Origin: Pelagerythrobacter rhizovicinus
GTDB lineage: Bacteria > Pseudomonadota > Alphaproteobacteria > Sphingomonadales > Sphingomonadaceae
Direction of reading: 5' to 3'
DNA length: 64,000 nt
NCBI RefSeq assembly: GCF_004135625.1
Contig: NZ_SDPV01000002.1
Location: 1,054,001-1,118,000, forward strand
Made by a program: the position numbers and the translations under genes. The notes beneath the pieces are model-generated. The model was given only the letters and a program-made list of their open reading frames with translations, was not told the DNA's origin and did no database searches. Below, one piece after another: positions 1-8,068 of the stretch (positions within the stretch are counted from its first letter, which is position 1; the number at the start of each line of letters is the position of its first letter).

Positions 1-1
1 G

Positions 2-859
2 CTAGTGCTCACGTTGACCGCATGGACGATATTTAGAACCAGTGATTTTCGCGGCGTTCAATGCGTCTGCATAGCGAGTGACCATTCCCCCGCCGCGTTC
101 GCACTGGTTAGCATTGCCCAAGACAGGGGGCTTAAAACATGTTACGTACAACATGCACCAGTCGCTGATTATTTTCCGCCGTTAATATACGATCTCTCAA
201 TATTGTTCGACAGGGCGTCTCGGGCGAAATATGAGGCTAGTGCCGCTAATCATAGGACAACGAACAAAGGGCGCGTAATTATTCTTCCTCCGTTTGATGA
301 GGAAGCGTCGCTTCCAGATCTTCCGCACCGTCCTGCCTACAGGATAGGATTGTGCCTCAGCTATCTTTGGGACACCGCCGGGGTCGGGAAGCTTGTGCTG
401 GAGTTGCTAGATCATCCCTCGGTGGAGTCTATCCGCTTACGGCGGCATCCTCGCTGCAAAGCGAGTTTGGCAACGCTGCTGCGTGACAAACGGGTCACGG
501 AATCTCGATCCACCCGCCTCGCAGAGTTCGCTCAAGAATGCGATATAGCGCTCGTCCCCAACAGTGGTGTGGCGATCGAGTTACTCCATCTAGGGCGGCC
601 GGTAATGTACACTCCAGGTACTGATTTTATTGCCAATGATTACTATGGGTTCGTGCGCGAGGGAATCATTCCGCTTTTCCGAGGAGAATGGCTGACTGCA
701 CCAAAGCAACTACGACGGTTCTTCGGGGACGAATGGAAAGAACGGTATGCCGCCTTCGATGAAACAATTGCCGAGCCGTTGGAGGTATCGCGAACGCGCG
801 CCGGAAAGGCCTTCCGAGATCTCGTGGAAACACCGCGTCCGGGATTCGCGAGAGGGTAG
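2..859 (+). CDS. GT-B-like surface polysaccharide biosynthesis protein, 5'-truncated
   Basis: The reading frame is open to the left edge, so the gene is probably cut by the window; a GTG at 5 is only a nominal start. The visible 284 or so residues look like a GT-B-fold transferase or CDP-glycerol-transferase-like protein of capsule or O-antigen loci. A CYVQHAP segment comes near the start, and a NSGVAIELLHLGRPV segment near residue 190 resembles the nucleotide-sugar-binding C-terminal motif of such enzymes. The stop lies 9 bases before the next glycosyltransferase start, so they are probably co-transcribed. Base composition looks AT-richer than the housekeeping genes, which fits a variable surface locus. 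The exact substrate cannot be assigned. Confidence 0.6.
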   Translation, partial: LVLTLTAWTIFRTSDFRGVQCVCIASDHSPAAFALVSIAQDRGLKTCYVQHAPVADYFPPLIYDLSILFDRASRAKYEASAANHRTTNKGRVIILPPFDEEASLPDLPHRPAYRIGLCLSYLWDTAGVGKLVLELLDHPSVESIRLRRHPRCKASLATLLRDKRVTESRSTRLAEFAQECDIALVPNSGVAIELLHLGRPVMYTPGTDFIANDYYGFVREGIIPLFRGEWLTAPKQLRRFFGDEWKERYAAFDETIAEPLEVSRTRAGKAFRDLVETPRPGFARG

Positions 860-868
860 CGCTGGATC

Positions 869-2089
869 GTGCACATCCTCTACTTCCACCAACATTTCTC
901 CACCCCGCGCGGCGCGACCGGTATCCGGTCCTACGAGATGGCGCGACGGCTGCTGCATCATGGACACCGGGTAACTATTGTTTGCGGTAGCTACGGCGGA
1001 GGAAAAACCGGGTTGGAGGGCCCGTTTTGCAGCGGCGTTCGACGGGGCCTTGTCGATGGCATCGGCGTGATCGAGTTCGACCTCTCCTACTCCAACAGCG
1101 ATGGCTTCCTGAAACGTAGCGGAACATTCCTGAAATACGCGTGGGGCAGTCTCCAGATCGCGCTGAGCGAGCAGTATGATCTTGCCTTTGCCACCACCAC
1201 GCCGTTGACAGCGGGCCTTCCAGCCATCGCGGCGCGGTGTTTGCGCCGGAAGCCTTTTGTTTTCGAGGTTCGCGATCTGTGGCCTGAGCTCCCGAAAGCG
1301 ATGGGCGTGATTACTAATCCGCTAGTGCTGACTGTGATGTCGGCGCTAGAATGGGTGTCCTACCGAAGCGCTGAGCGCTGTGTCGCGCTCGCGCCAGGAA
1401 TTTCCGAGGGCATTGCACGACGAGGAGTCGAGGCATCTGCGATCGCCACCATTCCCAACGGCTGCGACATCGAGATATTCCGTTCGTCGCCGTCACGTTG
1501 GCGCCCTGAGGGAGTGCACGAGGACGATCTTCTTGCGATCTTCACGGGCACCCACGGCATCGCCAACGGCCTCGACGCGGTGCTTGATGCCGCCGGTGTG
1601 CTGCAGCGGCGCGGGAGAAGCGACATAAAGTTGGCGCTCGTTGGCGATGGGCGGTTGAAATCCGCATTGCAGGAGCGCGCCGAGCGCGAGGGGCTGCGCA
1701 ACGTGATTTTCCACCCACCCGTCGACAAGCAGCGTCTGGCGGGCTTGATGGCCGCGGCCGACTTGGGAATGCAGGTTCTCGCGAATGTTCCAGCTTTCTA
1801 CTACGGGACCTCGCCGAACAAGTTCTTCGACTATATCGCGGCCGGACTGCCGGTCCTGAACAACTACCCGGGATGGCTGGCGGAGATGATCGAGGCAGGA
1901 GGATGCGGCCTGGTCGTACCGCCAGATAATGCGTCAGCGTTTGCCGATGCGCTGGAACGTGCGGCGGATGATCGTAGTGTGTTGAAGGCGATGGCGGAGC
2001 GTGCCGCGGACTTGGCCGAGCGGGAGTTCCAGCGTCAAAGGCTTGCCGATCAATGGGTAGCCTGGGTCACGGAAGGGCGGAGAACATGA
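869..2089 (+). CDS. Glycosyltransferase family 4 protein (WbuB-like)
   Basis: This 406-residue GT-B glycosyltransferase probably adds a sugar to a lipid-linked O-antigen or capsule intermediate at the cytoplasmic face. The N-terminus MHILYFHQHFSTPRG followed by RSYEMARRLLHHGH is typical of the WbuB (UDP-L-FucNAc transferase-like) subgroup. The acceptor domain is followed by a donor domain with AIFTGTHG near residue 230 and a YGTSPNKFFDYIAAGLPVL segment near residue 315, the usual nucleotide-sugar site. The start is GTG at 869. The stop overlaps the ATG of the next gene (ATGA at 2086), indicating translational coupling. The family is clear; donor and acceptor sugars are inferred only from neighbours. 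Confidence 0.88.
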   Translation: MHILYFHQHFSTPRGATGIRSYEMARRLLHHGHRVTIVCGSYGGGKTGLEGPFCSGVRRGLVDGIGVIEFDLSYSNSDGFLKRSGTFLKYAWGSLQIALSEQYDLAFATTTPLTAGLPAIAARCLRRKPFVFEVRDLWPELPKAMGVITNPLVLTVMSALEWVSYRSAERCVALAPGISEGIARRGVEASAIATIPNGCDIEIFRSSPSRWRPEGVHEDDLLAIFTGTHGIANGLDAVLDAAGVLQRRGRSDIKLALVGDGRLKSALQERAEREGLRNVIFHPPVDKQRLAGLMAAADLGMQVLANVPAFYYGTSPNKFFDYIAAGLPVLNNYPGWLAEMIEAGGCGLVVPPDNASAFADALERAADDRSVLKAMAERAADLAEREFQRQRLADQWVAWVTEGRRT

Positions 2090-2682
2090 AGCGCCTGACG
2101 GACATCGCGATAGCGGGGAGCGCGCTCCTTCTGTTGCTTCCTCTGCTTATTGTTCTCTCGCTGCTGATCCGGTCCAAGATGGGTTCGCCAGCGATCTTTC
2201 GACAGGTTCGACCAGGCCTCGACGGCGTGCCGTTTGAGATGTTGAAGTTCCGCACCATGCGCGACGCAGTCGACGGTCATGGTGCACAACTGCCTGATGC
2301 AGACCGGCTCACGCCCTTCGGCAGCTTCCTCCGCTCAACCAGTCTCGACGAGTTGCCAAGTCTGTGGAACGTGCTGAAGGGCGACATGAGTTTGGTGGGC
2401 CCTCGGCCGCTCTTGATGGAGTACCTGCCCCGTTACAGCGCCGAACAGGCCAGGCGGCATGAGGTGCGCCCGGGACTCACCGGCTGGGCGCAAGTCAACG
2501 GACGGAACGCCCTCAGCTGGGAAGAGAAGTTCGCCCTCGACGTATGGTATGTCGACAATCGAAGCATGAAGCTCGATCTGCAGATACTGTGGCTGACGGT
2601 CCTGAAGGTTCTCCAGCGCGATGGCATCAGCGCGGACGGGGAGGCAACTATGGCCAAATTCCAAGGCACGCCCAAATCGTGA
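2086..2682 (+). CDS. Small monotopic sugar-phosphate transferase (PglC-like, bacterial sugar transferase family)
   Basis: This initiating phosphoglycosyl transferase moves a sugar-1-phosphate onto undecaprenyl phosphate. It is 198 residues, the size of minimal PglC-type enzymes, and lacks the polytopic N-terminus of WbaP. One hydrophobic re-entrant helix lies at about residues 7-29. The catalytic Asp-Glu dyad is in STSLDELP (D88, E89), and KGDMSLVGPRPL and RPGLTGWAQVNGR follow. ATG at 2086 is chosen over an in-frame ATG at 2053 because it overlaps the upstream stop and begins the conserved MKRLTDI sequence. The downstream acetyltransferase GTG overlaps its stop (GTGA). Confidence 0.92.
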   Translation: MKRLTDIAIAGSALLLLLPLLIVLSLLIRSKMGSPAIFRQVRPGLDGVPFEMLKFRTMRDAVDGHGAQLPDADRLTPFGSFLRSTSLDELPSLWNVLKGDMSLVGPRPLLMEYLPRYSAEQARRHEVRPGLTGWAQVNGRNALSWEEKFALDVWYVDNRSMKLDLQILWLTVLKVLQRDGISADGEATMAKFQGTPKS

Positions 2683-3311
2683 AGCCACTGTACGGCGTCT
2701 ATGGCGCGAGCGGTTGCGGTAGGGGCGTCATGCCCTTGCTCCGGCGGCAGCTTGCAACCGCGGACGTGGAGCTCGTCTTTATCGATGACGATCCTGCGGC
2801 CGACGCTGCCAATGGCCATCCAATCTGGACCTTCGATCGTTTCGCGAGTGAGCCTGCGTCACAGCGGCTCGCCGCTTTGGCAGTTGCGAATGCAGGCGTT
2901 CGTGAAATGCTCGACCAGCGCTGTCGATCTGCAGGCATTGATGTCATCGGCGTCTCCGCCGGCAACGTCGTCGTCATGGACGACGTCGAGATCGGCCCCG
3001 GCGCCTTGCTCTCACCCTTTGTCACCCTGACCTCGAACATTCGCATCGGCCGCTGCTTTCACGGTAACTTGTACTCCTACGTCGAACACGACTGCGTGAT
3101 AGGAGATTACGTCACCTTCGCCCCGGGAGTACGTTGCAATGGCAACGTGACGATTGGTAGCCATGCCTACATCGGATCGGGCGCGATCATCCGCCAAGGT
3201 ATCTCGATCGGTGCCAGCGCAACCGTCGGAATGGGCGCTGTGGTGACGAAGGACGTACCGCCCGGCGTCACCGTTATCGGCAACCCAGCCCGGATCATGG
3301 AAAAGAAATGA
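2679..3311 (+). CDS. NeuD/PglD-family sugar O/N-acetyltransferase
   Basis: This 210-residue acetyltransferase has an N-terminal Rossmann-like nucleotide-sugar-binding part (GVYGASGCGRGVMPLL, residues 6-21) and a C-terminal left-handed beta-helix of hexapeptide repeats (about 95-200). VEHDCVIGD contains His137 at the place of the catalytic His of Campylobacter PglD, with Asp in place of the usual neighbouring Glu. In the PglD reaction UDP-4-amino-trideoxy-GlcNAc is acetylated at N4. The GTG start at 2679 overlaps the previous stop; a longer in-frame reading from 2544 would overlap the upstream gene deeply and is rejected. The gene lies directly before a PglE-like aminotransferase, supporting a bacillosamine-type pathway (inference). 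Confidence 0.88.
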   Translation: MKPLYGVYGASGCGRGVMPLLRRQLATADVELVFIDDDPAADAANGHPIWTFDRFASEPASQRLAALAVANAGVREMLDQRCRSAGIDVIGVSAGNVVVMDDVEIGPGALLSPFVTLTSNIRIGRCFHGNLYSYVEHDCVIGDYVTFAPGVRCNGNVTIGSHAYIGSGAIIRQGISIGASATVGMGAVVTKDVPPGVTVIGNPARIMEKK

Positions 3312-3312
3312 A

Positions 3313-4527
3313 ATGCTGAACACCGCCTTCGCCCGTTGGCCCAGCTTTACCGAGGAGGAGGTGAACGCGGCTTCCGCGGTGCTGCGCTCCAATCGCGTCA
3401 ATTATTGGACGGGCGAGGAATGCCGTCAGTTCGAACGCGAATTCGCGAAGTGGTCGGAATGTGCGCATGCCATCGCGCTGGCCAACGGGACGGTCGCGCT
3501 GGATCTCGCGCTGCACGGGCTGGGAATCGGCGCGGCGAATGGCGGCTCGCCTACCGACGAGGTTATCGTTACCCCGCGGACGTTCCTCGCCTCGGTCAGC
3601 TGCGTGGTCAACGCGGGCGCCGTTCCGGTATTTGCCGATGTCGAGCGCGACAGCGGGAATATCTCAGCGGCGACCATCGCGCCCCATCTGACCGATCGTA
3701 CCCGTGCGATCATCGTCGTCCATCTCGCCGGCTGGCCGGCGGACATGGATCCGATCATGGCGCTTGCAGAACCGCGCGGCATCAAGGTGATCGAGGACTG
3801 CGCACAGGCCCACGGCGCGCGCTACAAGGGGCGCAGCGTCGGATCGATTGGCCATGTCGGTGCCTGGTCCTTCTGTCAGGACAAGATCATGACCACCGGA
3901 GGCGAGGGAGGTATGGTTACGACCAACGATCCGGACCTCTGGTCGCGCATGTGGTCGTTCAAGGACCATGGGAAGAGCTGGGAGGCGGTATACGAGCGAT
4001 CGCACCCGCCCGGCTTCCGCTGGGTGCACGAGAGCTTCGGGACGAACTGGCGGATGATCGAAATTCAGGCTGCGATCGGCCGTATCCAGCTCCGGAGAAT
4101 GCCCGGCTGGACGGCCGCCAGGACGCGGAATGCCGATGTCCTCTATCAAGCGCTTGCGCCGCATTCCGGTGCGGAAGGCATTGTCCGGACCCCCGCGATC
4201 GGCGACCGCGGGAGCGTGCACGCACAGTACAAGTTCTACGCCTATGTCCAGCCGGAGCGGCTCGCACCCGGCTGGGACAGAGACCGGATCGTCGCCGAGA
4301 TCGTAGCCGGCGGCGTGCCGTGCTTCCAGGGCAGTTGCTCCGAAGTCTATCTTGAGAAAGCCTTCGACGGCACCGATCTGAGGCCGCCCGAGCGGCTCCC
4401 GACCGCTCGCGAGCTGGGAGAGACGAGCCTCATGTGGCTGGTCCATCCGACGCTGACTGAAGATGAGCTCCGCAGAACGGCTGAGGTCAGCGCCGTGGTT
4501 CTGGAACGCGCCACCGGGCAGGGCTAA
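3313..4527 (+). CDS. DegT/DnrJ/EryC1/StrS-family PLP aminotransferase (PglE-like)
   Basis: This 404-residue fold-type I sugar aminotransferase transfers an amino group from glutamate to a 4-keto (or 3-keto) nucleotide sugar. Visible motifs are ALANGTVALDLAL (residues 56-68), DEVIVTPRTFLAS, VIEDCAQAHGA (159-169) with the PLP-binding Asp, and WSFCQDKIMTTGGEGG, whose Lys191 is the expected Schiff-base lysine. The gene starts one base after the acetyltransferase stop, so the two are coupled. With the PglC- and PglD-like genes it gives three of the four steps from UDP-GlcNAc to lipid-linked diNAcBac; the 4,6-dehydratase is not in the window. Other amino-sugar products (perosamine, for example) are possible. 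Confidence 0.92.
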   Translation: MLNTAFARWPSFTEEEVNAASAVLRSNRVNYWTGEECRQFEREFAKWSECAHAIALANGTVALDLALHGLGIGAANGGSPTDEVIVTPRTFLASVSCVVNAGAVPVFADVERDSGNISAATIAPHLTDRTRAIIVVHLAGWPADMDPIMALAEPRGIKVIEDCAQAHGARYKGRSVGSIGHVGAWSFCQDKIMTTGGEGGMVTTNDPDLWSRMWSFKDHGKSWEAVYERSHPPGFRWVHESFGTNWRMIEIQAAIGRIQLRRMPGWTAARTRNADVLYQALAPHSGAEGIVRTPAIGDRGSVHAQYKFYAYVQPERLAPGWDRDRIVAEIVAGGVPCFQGSCSEVYLEKAFDGTDLRPPERLPTARELGETSLMWLVHPTLTEDELRRTAEVSAVVLERATGQG

Positions 4528-4577
4528 CCGCGCGTGGGCTGCGGGTAGACGAAACGCCCCGCATCGCCGCACCCCCA

Positions 4578-5039
4578 TTGCCTCCCCACATGCCCCCTCC
4601 TATGTCGCGCCCGATGGAAATCGGCTCGTTCTTCATGGCGCTCGCGGCGCAGGCCGATCCGTGGATCGTTCGCATCGCGGCCGAGTGGATCGGCTGGAAG
4701 CTGTGGATCTCCAACTGGACAGGCATCAGCCATCCGGTCCTGCACGCCTATTTCGGACTGCTGCTGCAGATTCTCGCGGCCGCCTTCATGCGGCGGGGAC
4801 TGGCGAGCGCCTGGCCATGGCTGTTCGTGTTCGTCCTCGAGATCGGCAACGAGCTGCTCGATTGGTCGCGGGCGCTGGCTTACGGTTCGATCCGGGAGGC
4901 GCTCGTTATAGAAACCGGCTGGGACATCCTGTTCACCATGGCGCTGCCGACCGTCCTGCTCGTCCTCGCGCGCAGCTTTCCGCGGCTCGGCCTCGGCGAG
5001 CGAACCCCGCCGGTCGCCGCGGCCTGCGAGAGCGATTAG
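4578..5039 (+). CDS. Small hydrophobic membrane protein, function unknown
   Basis: This 153-residue protein has three or so hydrophobic segments, roughly at residues 55-72, 78-95 and 115-135. The middle stretch WPWLFVFVLEIGNELLDW loosely recalls VanZ-like small membrane proteins, but I cannot assign a family. It lies 50 bases after the aminotransferase in the same direction. The start is uncertain: several in-frame ATGs (4578, 4590, 4602, 4614, 4635) lie close together and none has a clear ribosome-binding site. It is the last rightward gene of the polysaccharide block and converges with the methyltransferase gene. Confidence 0.6.
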   Translation: MPPHMPPPMSRPMEIGSFFMALAAQADPWIVRIAAEWIGWKLWISNWTGISHPVLHAYFGLLLQILAAAFMRRGLASAWPWLFVFVLEIGNELLDWSRALAYGSIREALVIETGWDILFTMALPTVLLVLARSFPRLGLGERTPPVAAACESD

Positions 5040-5108
5040 AGCCGTTCCCACTCAGTCGAAGCTGCATAGCGTGTGCGGGGCGTTCGGCGCATTCATCGGT
5101 GGGGAGTG

Positions 5109-6572
5109 TCAAGCCACCCGGGACACCCTTGGTCCTCGACCCTCACGCAGATTCAATACGATGTTCTTCAGATGAACCAAGGCCGATTTACGCAAGCCTC
5201 TATAGGGACGGGACACCGCTTCCACCATGGGTTTGCGTAAATGCCAAAGTAGCGCCCCCTGAAACGTGCGGGTCGGATCTAGTTTCATGGTTCGCAGCAG
5301 GAACTCCGTGCGAAAACCATTCCGAAAAGACTGCGTAAAACGAAGGCGCCCCCCCTGCCGCGACAGCACGAAAAGCGTGATCGCTTCAGCTGCAGCTGAC
5401 TTAGAAGCGCGAAGGTACCTTTCAAGAAGTTCTGTGCGTTGACCGCGGTTCACCAACTCGATTCCTTGGAGATAGTCGAGCGTAGCCGCGAGATCGGGAT
5501 CCGTGGGTCGCCAATCGTGTAGTTCGCCGCGATAAGTGCGATCGACCACGTCGAGAAAACGCCGGTCGTCATCGCTCATGGTTTCTGTGGCGATGCGCTG
5601 ACCGAGCGCAACTACCTCCCCGTGGATGCCCGACCGAATGATTTCGCCGTAGACATCGAGATGAGTCGGGTCGAACGCCTGATTGCCAGATTTTTTCCTA
5701 AGGACGACAACGTGGTGGTGGTGATCGAAGATCAGGCTCGGGAACAGGGTCGGCTTGAGTGTTTCGAGATCAAATCGCTCGTAGCCGAAATCGCTGACCT
5801 TCTGCACCGTTGCCGGTGTGTGGCGATGTGCATTCTTCAAATATGCAAAACCATCGTCGGAGAGGGAGGACGCCACGAACGTGACATAGGCCTGCGCAAC
5901 GGCTGCGGGCATCTCTCCAAAGCTGTCGCAGTTGATCACAACGTCAAACTTTTGGCCTGCGATCTCATCGATCTGCTGCGGAATGAGAAAATTCAGTGCC
6001 TTCCGAAAGCTGAAGTCTTGGCAGGTGTTGCCTCGAAGTTCGGGGAAATTGCTACGGAGATAATAGCTCGAGAGGAGAAGGTTATCCGGCAGGTCCACGA
6101 TCGTGTATGACTCAACGAATCCTGAAGCTGTTATCTGCTGTGCCATGCCCCCGTAGCCAGCGCCTATTTCGAGGACGTGGACCCTGCGGCCCAGCCGCTC
6201 AATTAGCGGAATGATGTCCAACGTCCGTGAGAAATTCTGTAGATAGGCGACATCAGCCCTTCTTCCGTTGACCTCCAGAGATCCGGGGCATCCTATGTCA
6301 GGTTGGGACGGGAAGTCCTGCTCTCTGTAGTACTCTTCGTAGAAGCGGCGGTAGAATGTTCTGAGGTGATCCGGAATCTTGATTGCGACACCGGCAGTTG
6401 AGTCGTTGTCCTCAGATAGGAGCTTGGCGACGGTCTCGTAGCGATAGCCATTGGTGCGTTTTGCTAAGTGATCTTGCCAAATTTCTGAAATACCGCTGTA
6501 ATCATTATCAGCGCAGCAAATCAGTGCACTGTTGATAGCTTTGCGTGTCGAGATAAAAGCTGCCTTATCCAT
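5109..6572 (-). CDS. Putative sugar O-methyltransferase (SAM-dependent)
   Basis: This 487-residue protein has a central Rossmann methyltransferase domain. The SAM-binding motif I is VLEIGAGYGG at residues 133-142, followed by TIVDLPDNLLLSSYYL and FDVVINCDSFGEM, which resemble motifs II and III. The whole matches the putative sugar O-methyltransferase type found in polysaccharide loci; the last 180 residues have no domain I recognise. The ATG at 6572 is preceded by a strong GGGAGGAG ribosome-binding site. It points against the preceding genes, and codon use looks AT-richer than in the housekeeping genes, so recent transfer is plausible. It probably caps or decorates the surface glycan (inference). 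Confidence 0.72.
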   Translation of the reverse strand: MDKAAFISTRKAINSALICCADNDYSGISEIWQDHLAKRTNGYRYETVAKLLSEDNDSTAGVAIKIPDHLRTFYRRFYEEYYREQDFPSQPDIGCPGSLEVNGRRADVAYLQNFSRTLDIIPLIERLGRRVHVLEIGAGYGGMAQQITASGFVESYTIVDLPDNLLLSSYYLRSNFPELRGNTCQDFSFRKALNFLIPQQIDEIAGQKFDVVINCDSFGEMPAAVAQAYVTFVASSLSDDGFAYLKNAHRHTPATVQKVSDFGYERFDLETLKPTLFPSLIFDHHHHVVVLRKKSGNQAFDPTHLDVYGEIIRSGIHGEVVALGQRIATETMSDDDRRFLDVVDRTYRGELHDWRPTDPDLAATLDYLQGIELVNRGQRTELLERYLRASKSAAAEAITLFVLSRQGGRLRFTQSFRNGFRTEFLLRTMKLDPTRTFQGALLWHLRKPMVEAVSRPYRGLRKSALVHLKNIVLNLREGRGPRVSRVA

Positions 6573-7261
6573 CCCGCTCCTCCCGCCTTTCGTGAGACCG
6601 AAATATATTTGTGAAGTGATGCTGGCAAGTCAGCGTTCCCTAGTACTCCAACTTCAGGACAGGTCACGTACGGTTAGCGCTGACATTCGGCGGTAGTTTA
6701 CATCGCTGGCCTTCGTTGGAGCCTTTTTGCAATCGCGCCCGCATTCTTTGTACGCCGTCAAAGCTCCCAGGCACCCCGCCGGGAACGCGCCGTTGCGAAT
6801 ATCGATGAAAGATGAAAGCGGTTGACGTGTTGACGTAGTTTGTCCGTCACCGGGAAGAAAGGACAGTCAACCTCGGCAGGGACGCTTGCCAACCTCGACC
6901 ACCCACGCCGTGAGGAGAAGCTCGATCTCTCGACGGTCGTGGAATGCGCGGCTCTTGGTCGCGGTTGCGAGTTGATCGGGGCGAAAACTATCCCGTCGTT
7001 TGACGTGGAAGTTTGCGCAGTGGTCTCCCGTCAACTCGCTTTTGTCCGACGTTTGCTCTCTTACGCGCTTGCAGACCTCGCGATCCGCAAAAGCTGACGG
7101 CCTCGCTCGCCTTTATGATCTCACAGCTCGTTCTGCAGCAGCACGTGAGTGCAGCAACAAAGGAGGCGATGGTCGACGTGTTACCAAACTCTAAGCACGG
7201 CCTACCGTCTATGGTCGAAATCTATCCAGGAGTTGGTAGCAGATCAGTGATAGCTGAAGCC
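6573..7261. other. Gene-free stretch between the polysaccharide locus and fabI
   Basis: About 690 bases with short open frames on both strands but no recognisable protein, tRNA or clear terminator. The frames at 6840-7097 and 7000-7194 (+) have no family resemblance and no good ribosome-binding site. Composition is AT-richer than the flanking fabI gene. It may hold the promoter of the methyltransferase and the end of the fabI transcript, or decayed remnants of transferred DNA. I see nothing more specific. Confidence 0.5.
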
Positions 7262-8068
7262 CTACCGGTCCAGCGCGATGTCCGGCGCGTCTTCCTGTTT
7301 CATGCCGACCACGTGGTAGCCCGCGTCGACGTGGTGCACCTCGCCGGTGACGCCCGAGGACAGGTCGGACAGCAAGTACAGCCCCGATCCGCCGACGTCC
7401 TCGATCGTGACGTTGCGGCGCAGCGGAGAGTTCAGCTCGTTCCACTTGAGGATGTAGCGGAAGTCGCCGATCCCGCTCGCCGCCAGGGTCTTGATCGGAC
7501 CGGCGCTGATCGCGTTCACGCGGATATTGTCGGGGCCGAGGTCGTTGGCGAGATATTGCACGCTGGTCTCGAGTGCGGCCTTGGCAACGCCCATGACGTT
7601 GTAGTGCGGGATGACCTTTTCCGCGCCGTAGTAGGTCAGCGTCAGGATGCTGCCGCCGTTGGGCATCATCGCCGCCGCCCGCTTGGTCACCGCCACGAGG
7701 CTGTAGGCCGAGATGTTCATCGTCATCAGGAAGTTCTCGAGGCTGGTGTCGACGTACTTCCCGCGCAGCTCGTTCTTGTCGGAAAAACCGATCGCATGGA
7801 CCACGAAGTCGATCGTCTCCCAGCGGCTCTTCAGTGTCTCGAACGCGGCGTCGAGCGCGGCCATGTCGGACACGTCGCACTCGAAGGTGAAATCCGACCC
7901 GAGCTGCTCGGCCAGCGGCTTCACGCGCTTCGCCAGCGCCTCGCCCTGATAGGTGAACGCCAGTTCCGCGCCGTGCTCGCGCAGCTTCTGCGCGATGCCC
8001 CAGGCCAGCGACTTGTCGTTGGCGAGACCCATGATCAGCCCGCGCTTGCCAGCCATCAACCCGCTCAT
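7262..8068 (-). CDS. fabI: Enoyl-[acyl-carrier-protein] reductase (NADH) FabI
   Basis: FabI carries out the last step of the fatty-acid elongation cycle, reducing trans-2-enoyl-ACP with NADH in the cytoplasm. The 268-residue protein has the FabI-type SDR glycine motif GLIMGLANDKSLAWGIA (residues 10-26) and the YxxMxxxK active site in HYNVMGVAK (Y156, K163); length and numbering match E. coli FabI. The ATG at 8068 overlaps the stop of the BrkB-family gene (ATGA) and is preceded by AGAGGAAA. The longer in-frame opening up to 8731 is a chance extension running antisense-free through the brkB gene in another frame, and is rejected. Confidence 0.96.
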   Translation of the reverse strand: MSGLMAGKRGLIMGLANDKSLAWGIAQKLREHGAELAFTYQGEALAKRVKPLAEQLGSDFTFECDVSDMAALDAAFETLKSRWETIDFVVHAIGFSDKNELRGKYVDTSLENFLMTMNISAYSLVAVTKRAAAMMPNGGSILTLTYYGAEKVIPHYNVMGVAKAALETSVQYLANDLGPDNIRVNAISAGPIKTLAASGIGDFRYILKWNELNSPLRRNVTIEDVGGSGLYLLSDLSSGVTGEVHHVDAGYHVVGMKQEDAPDIALDR

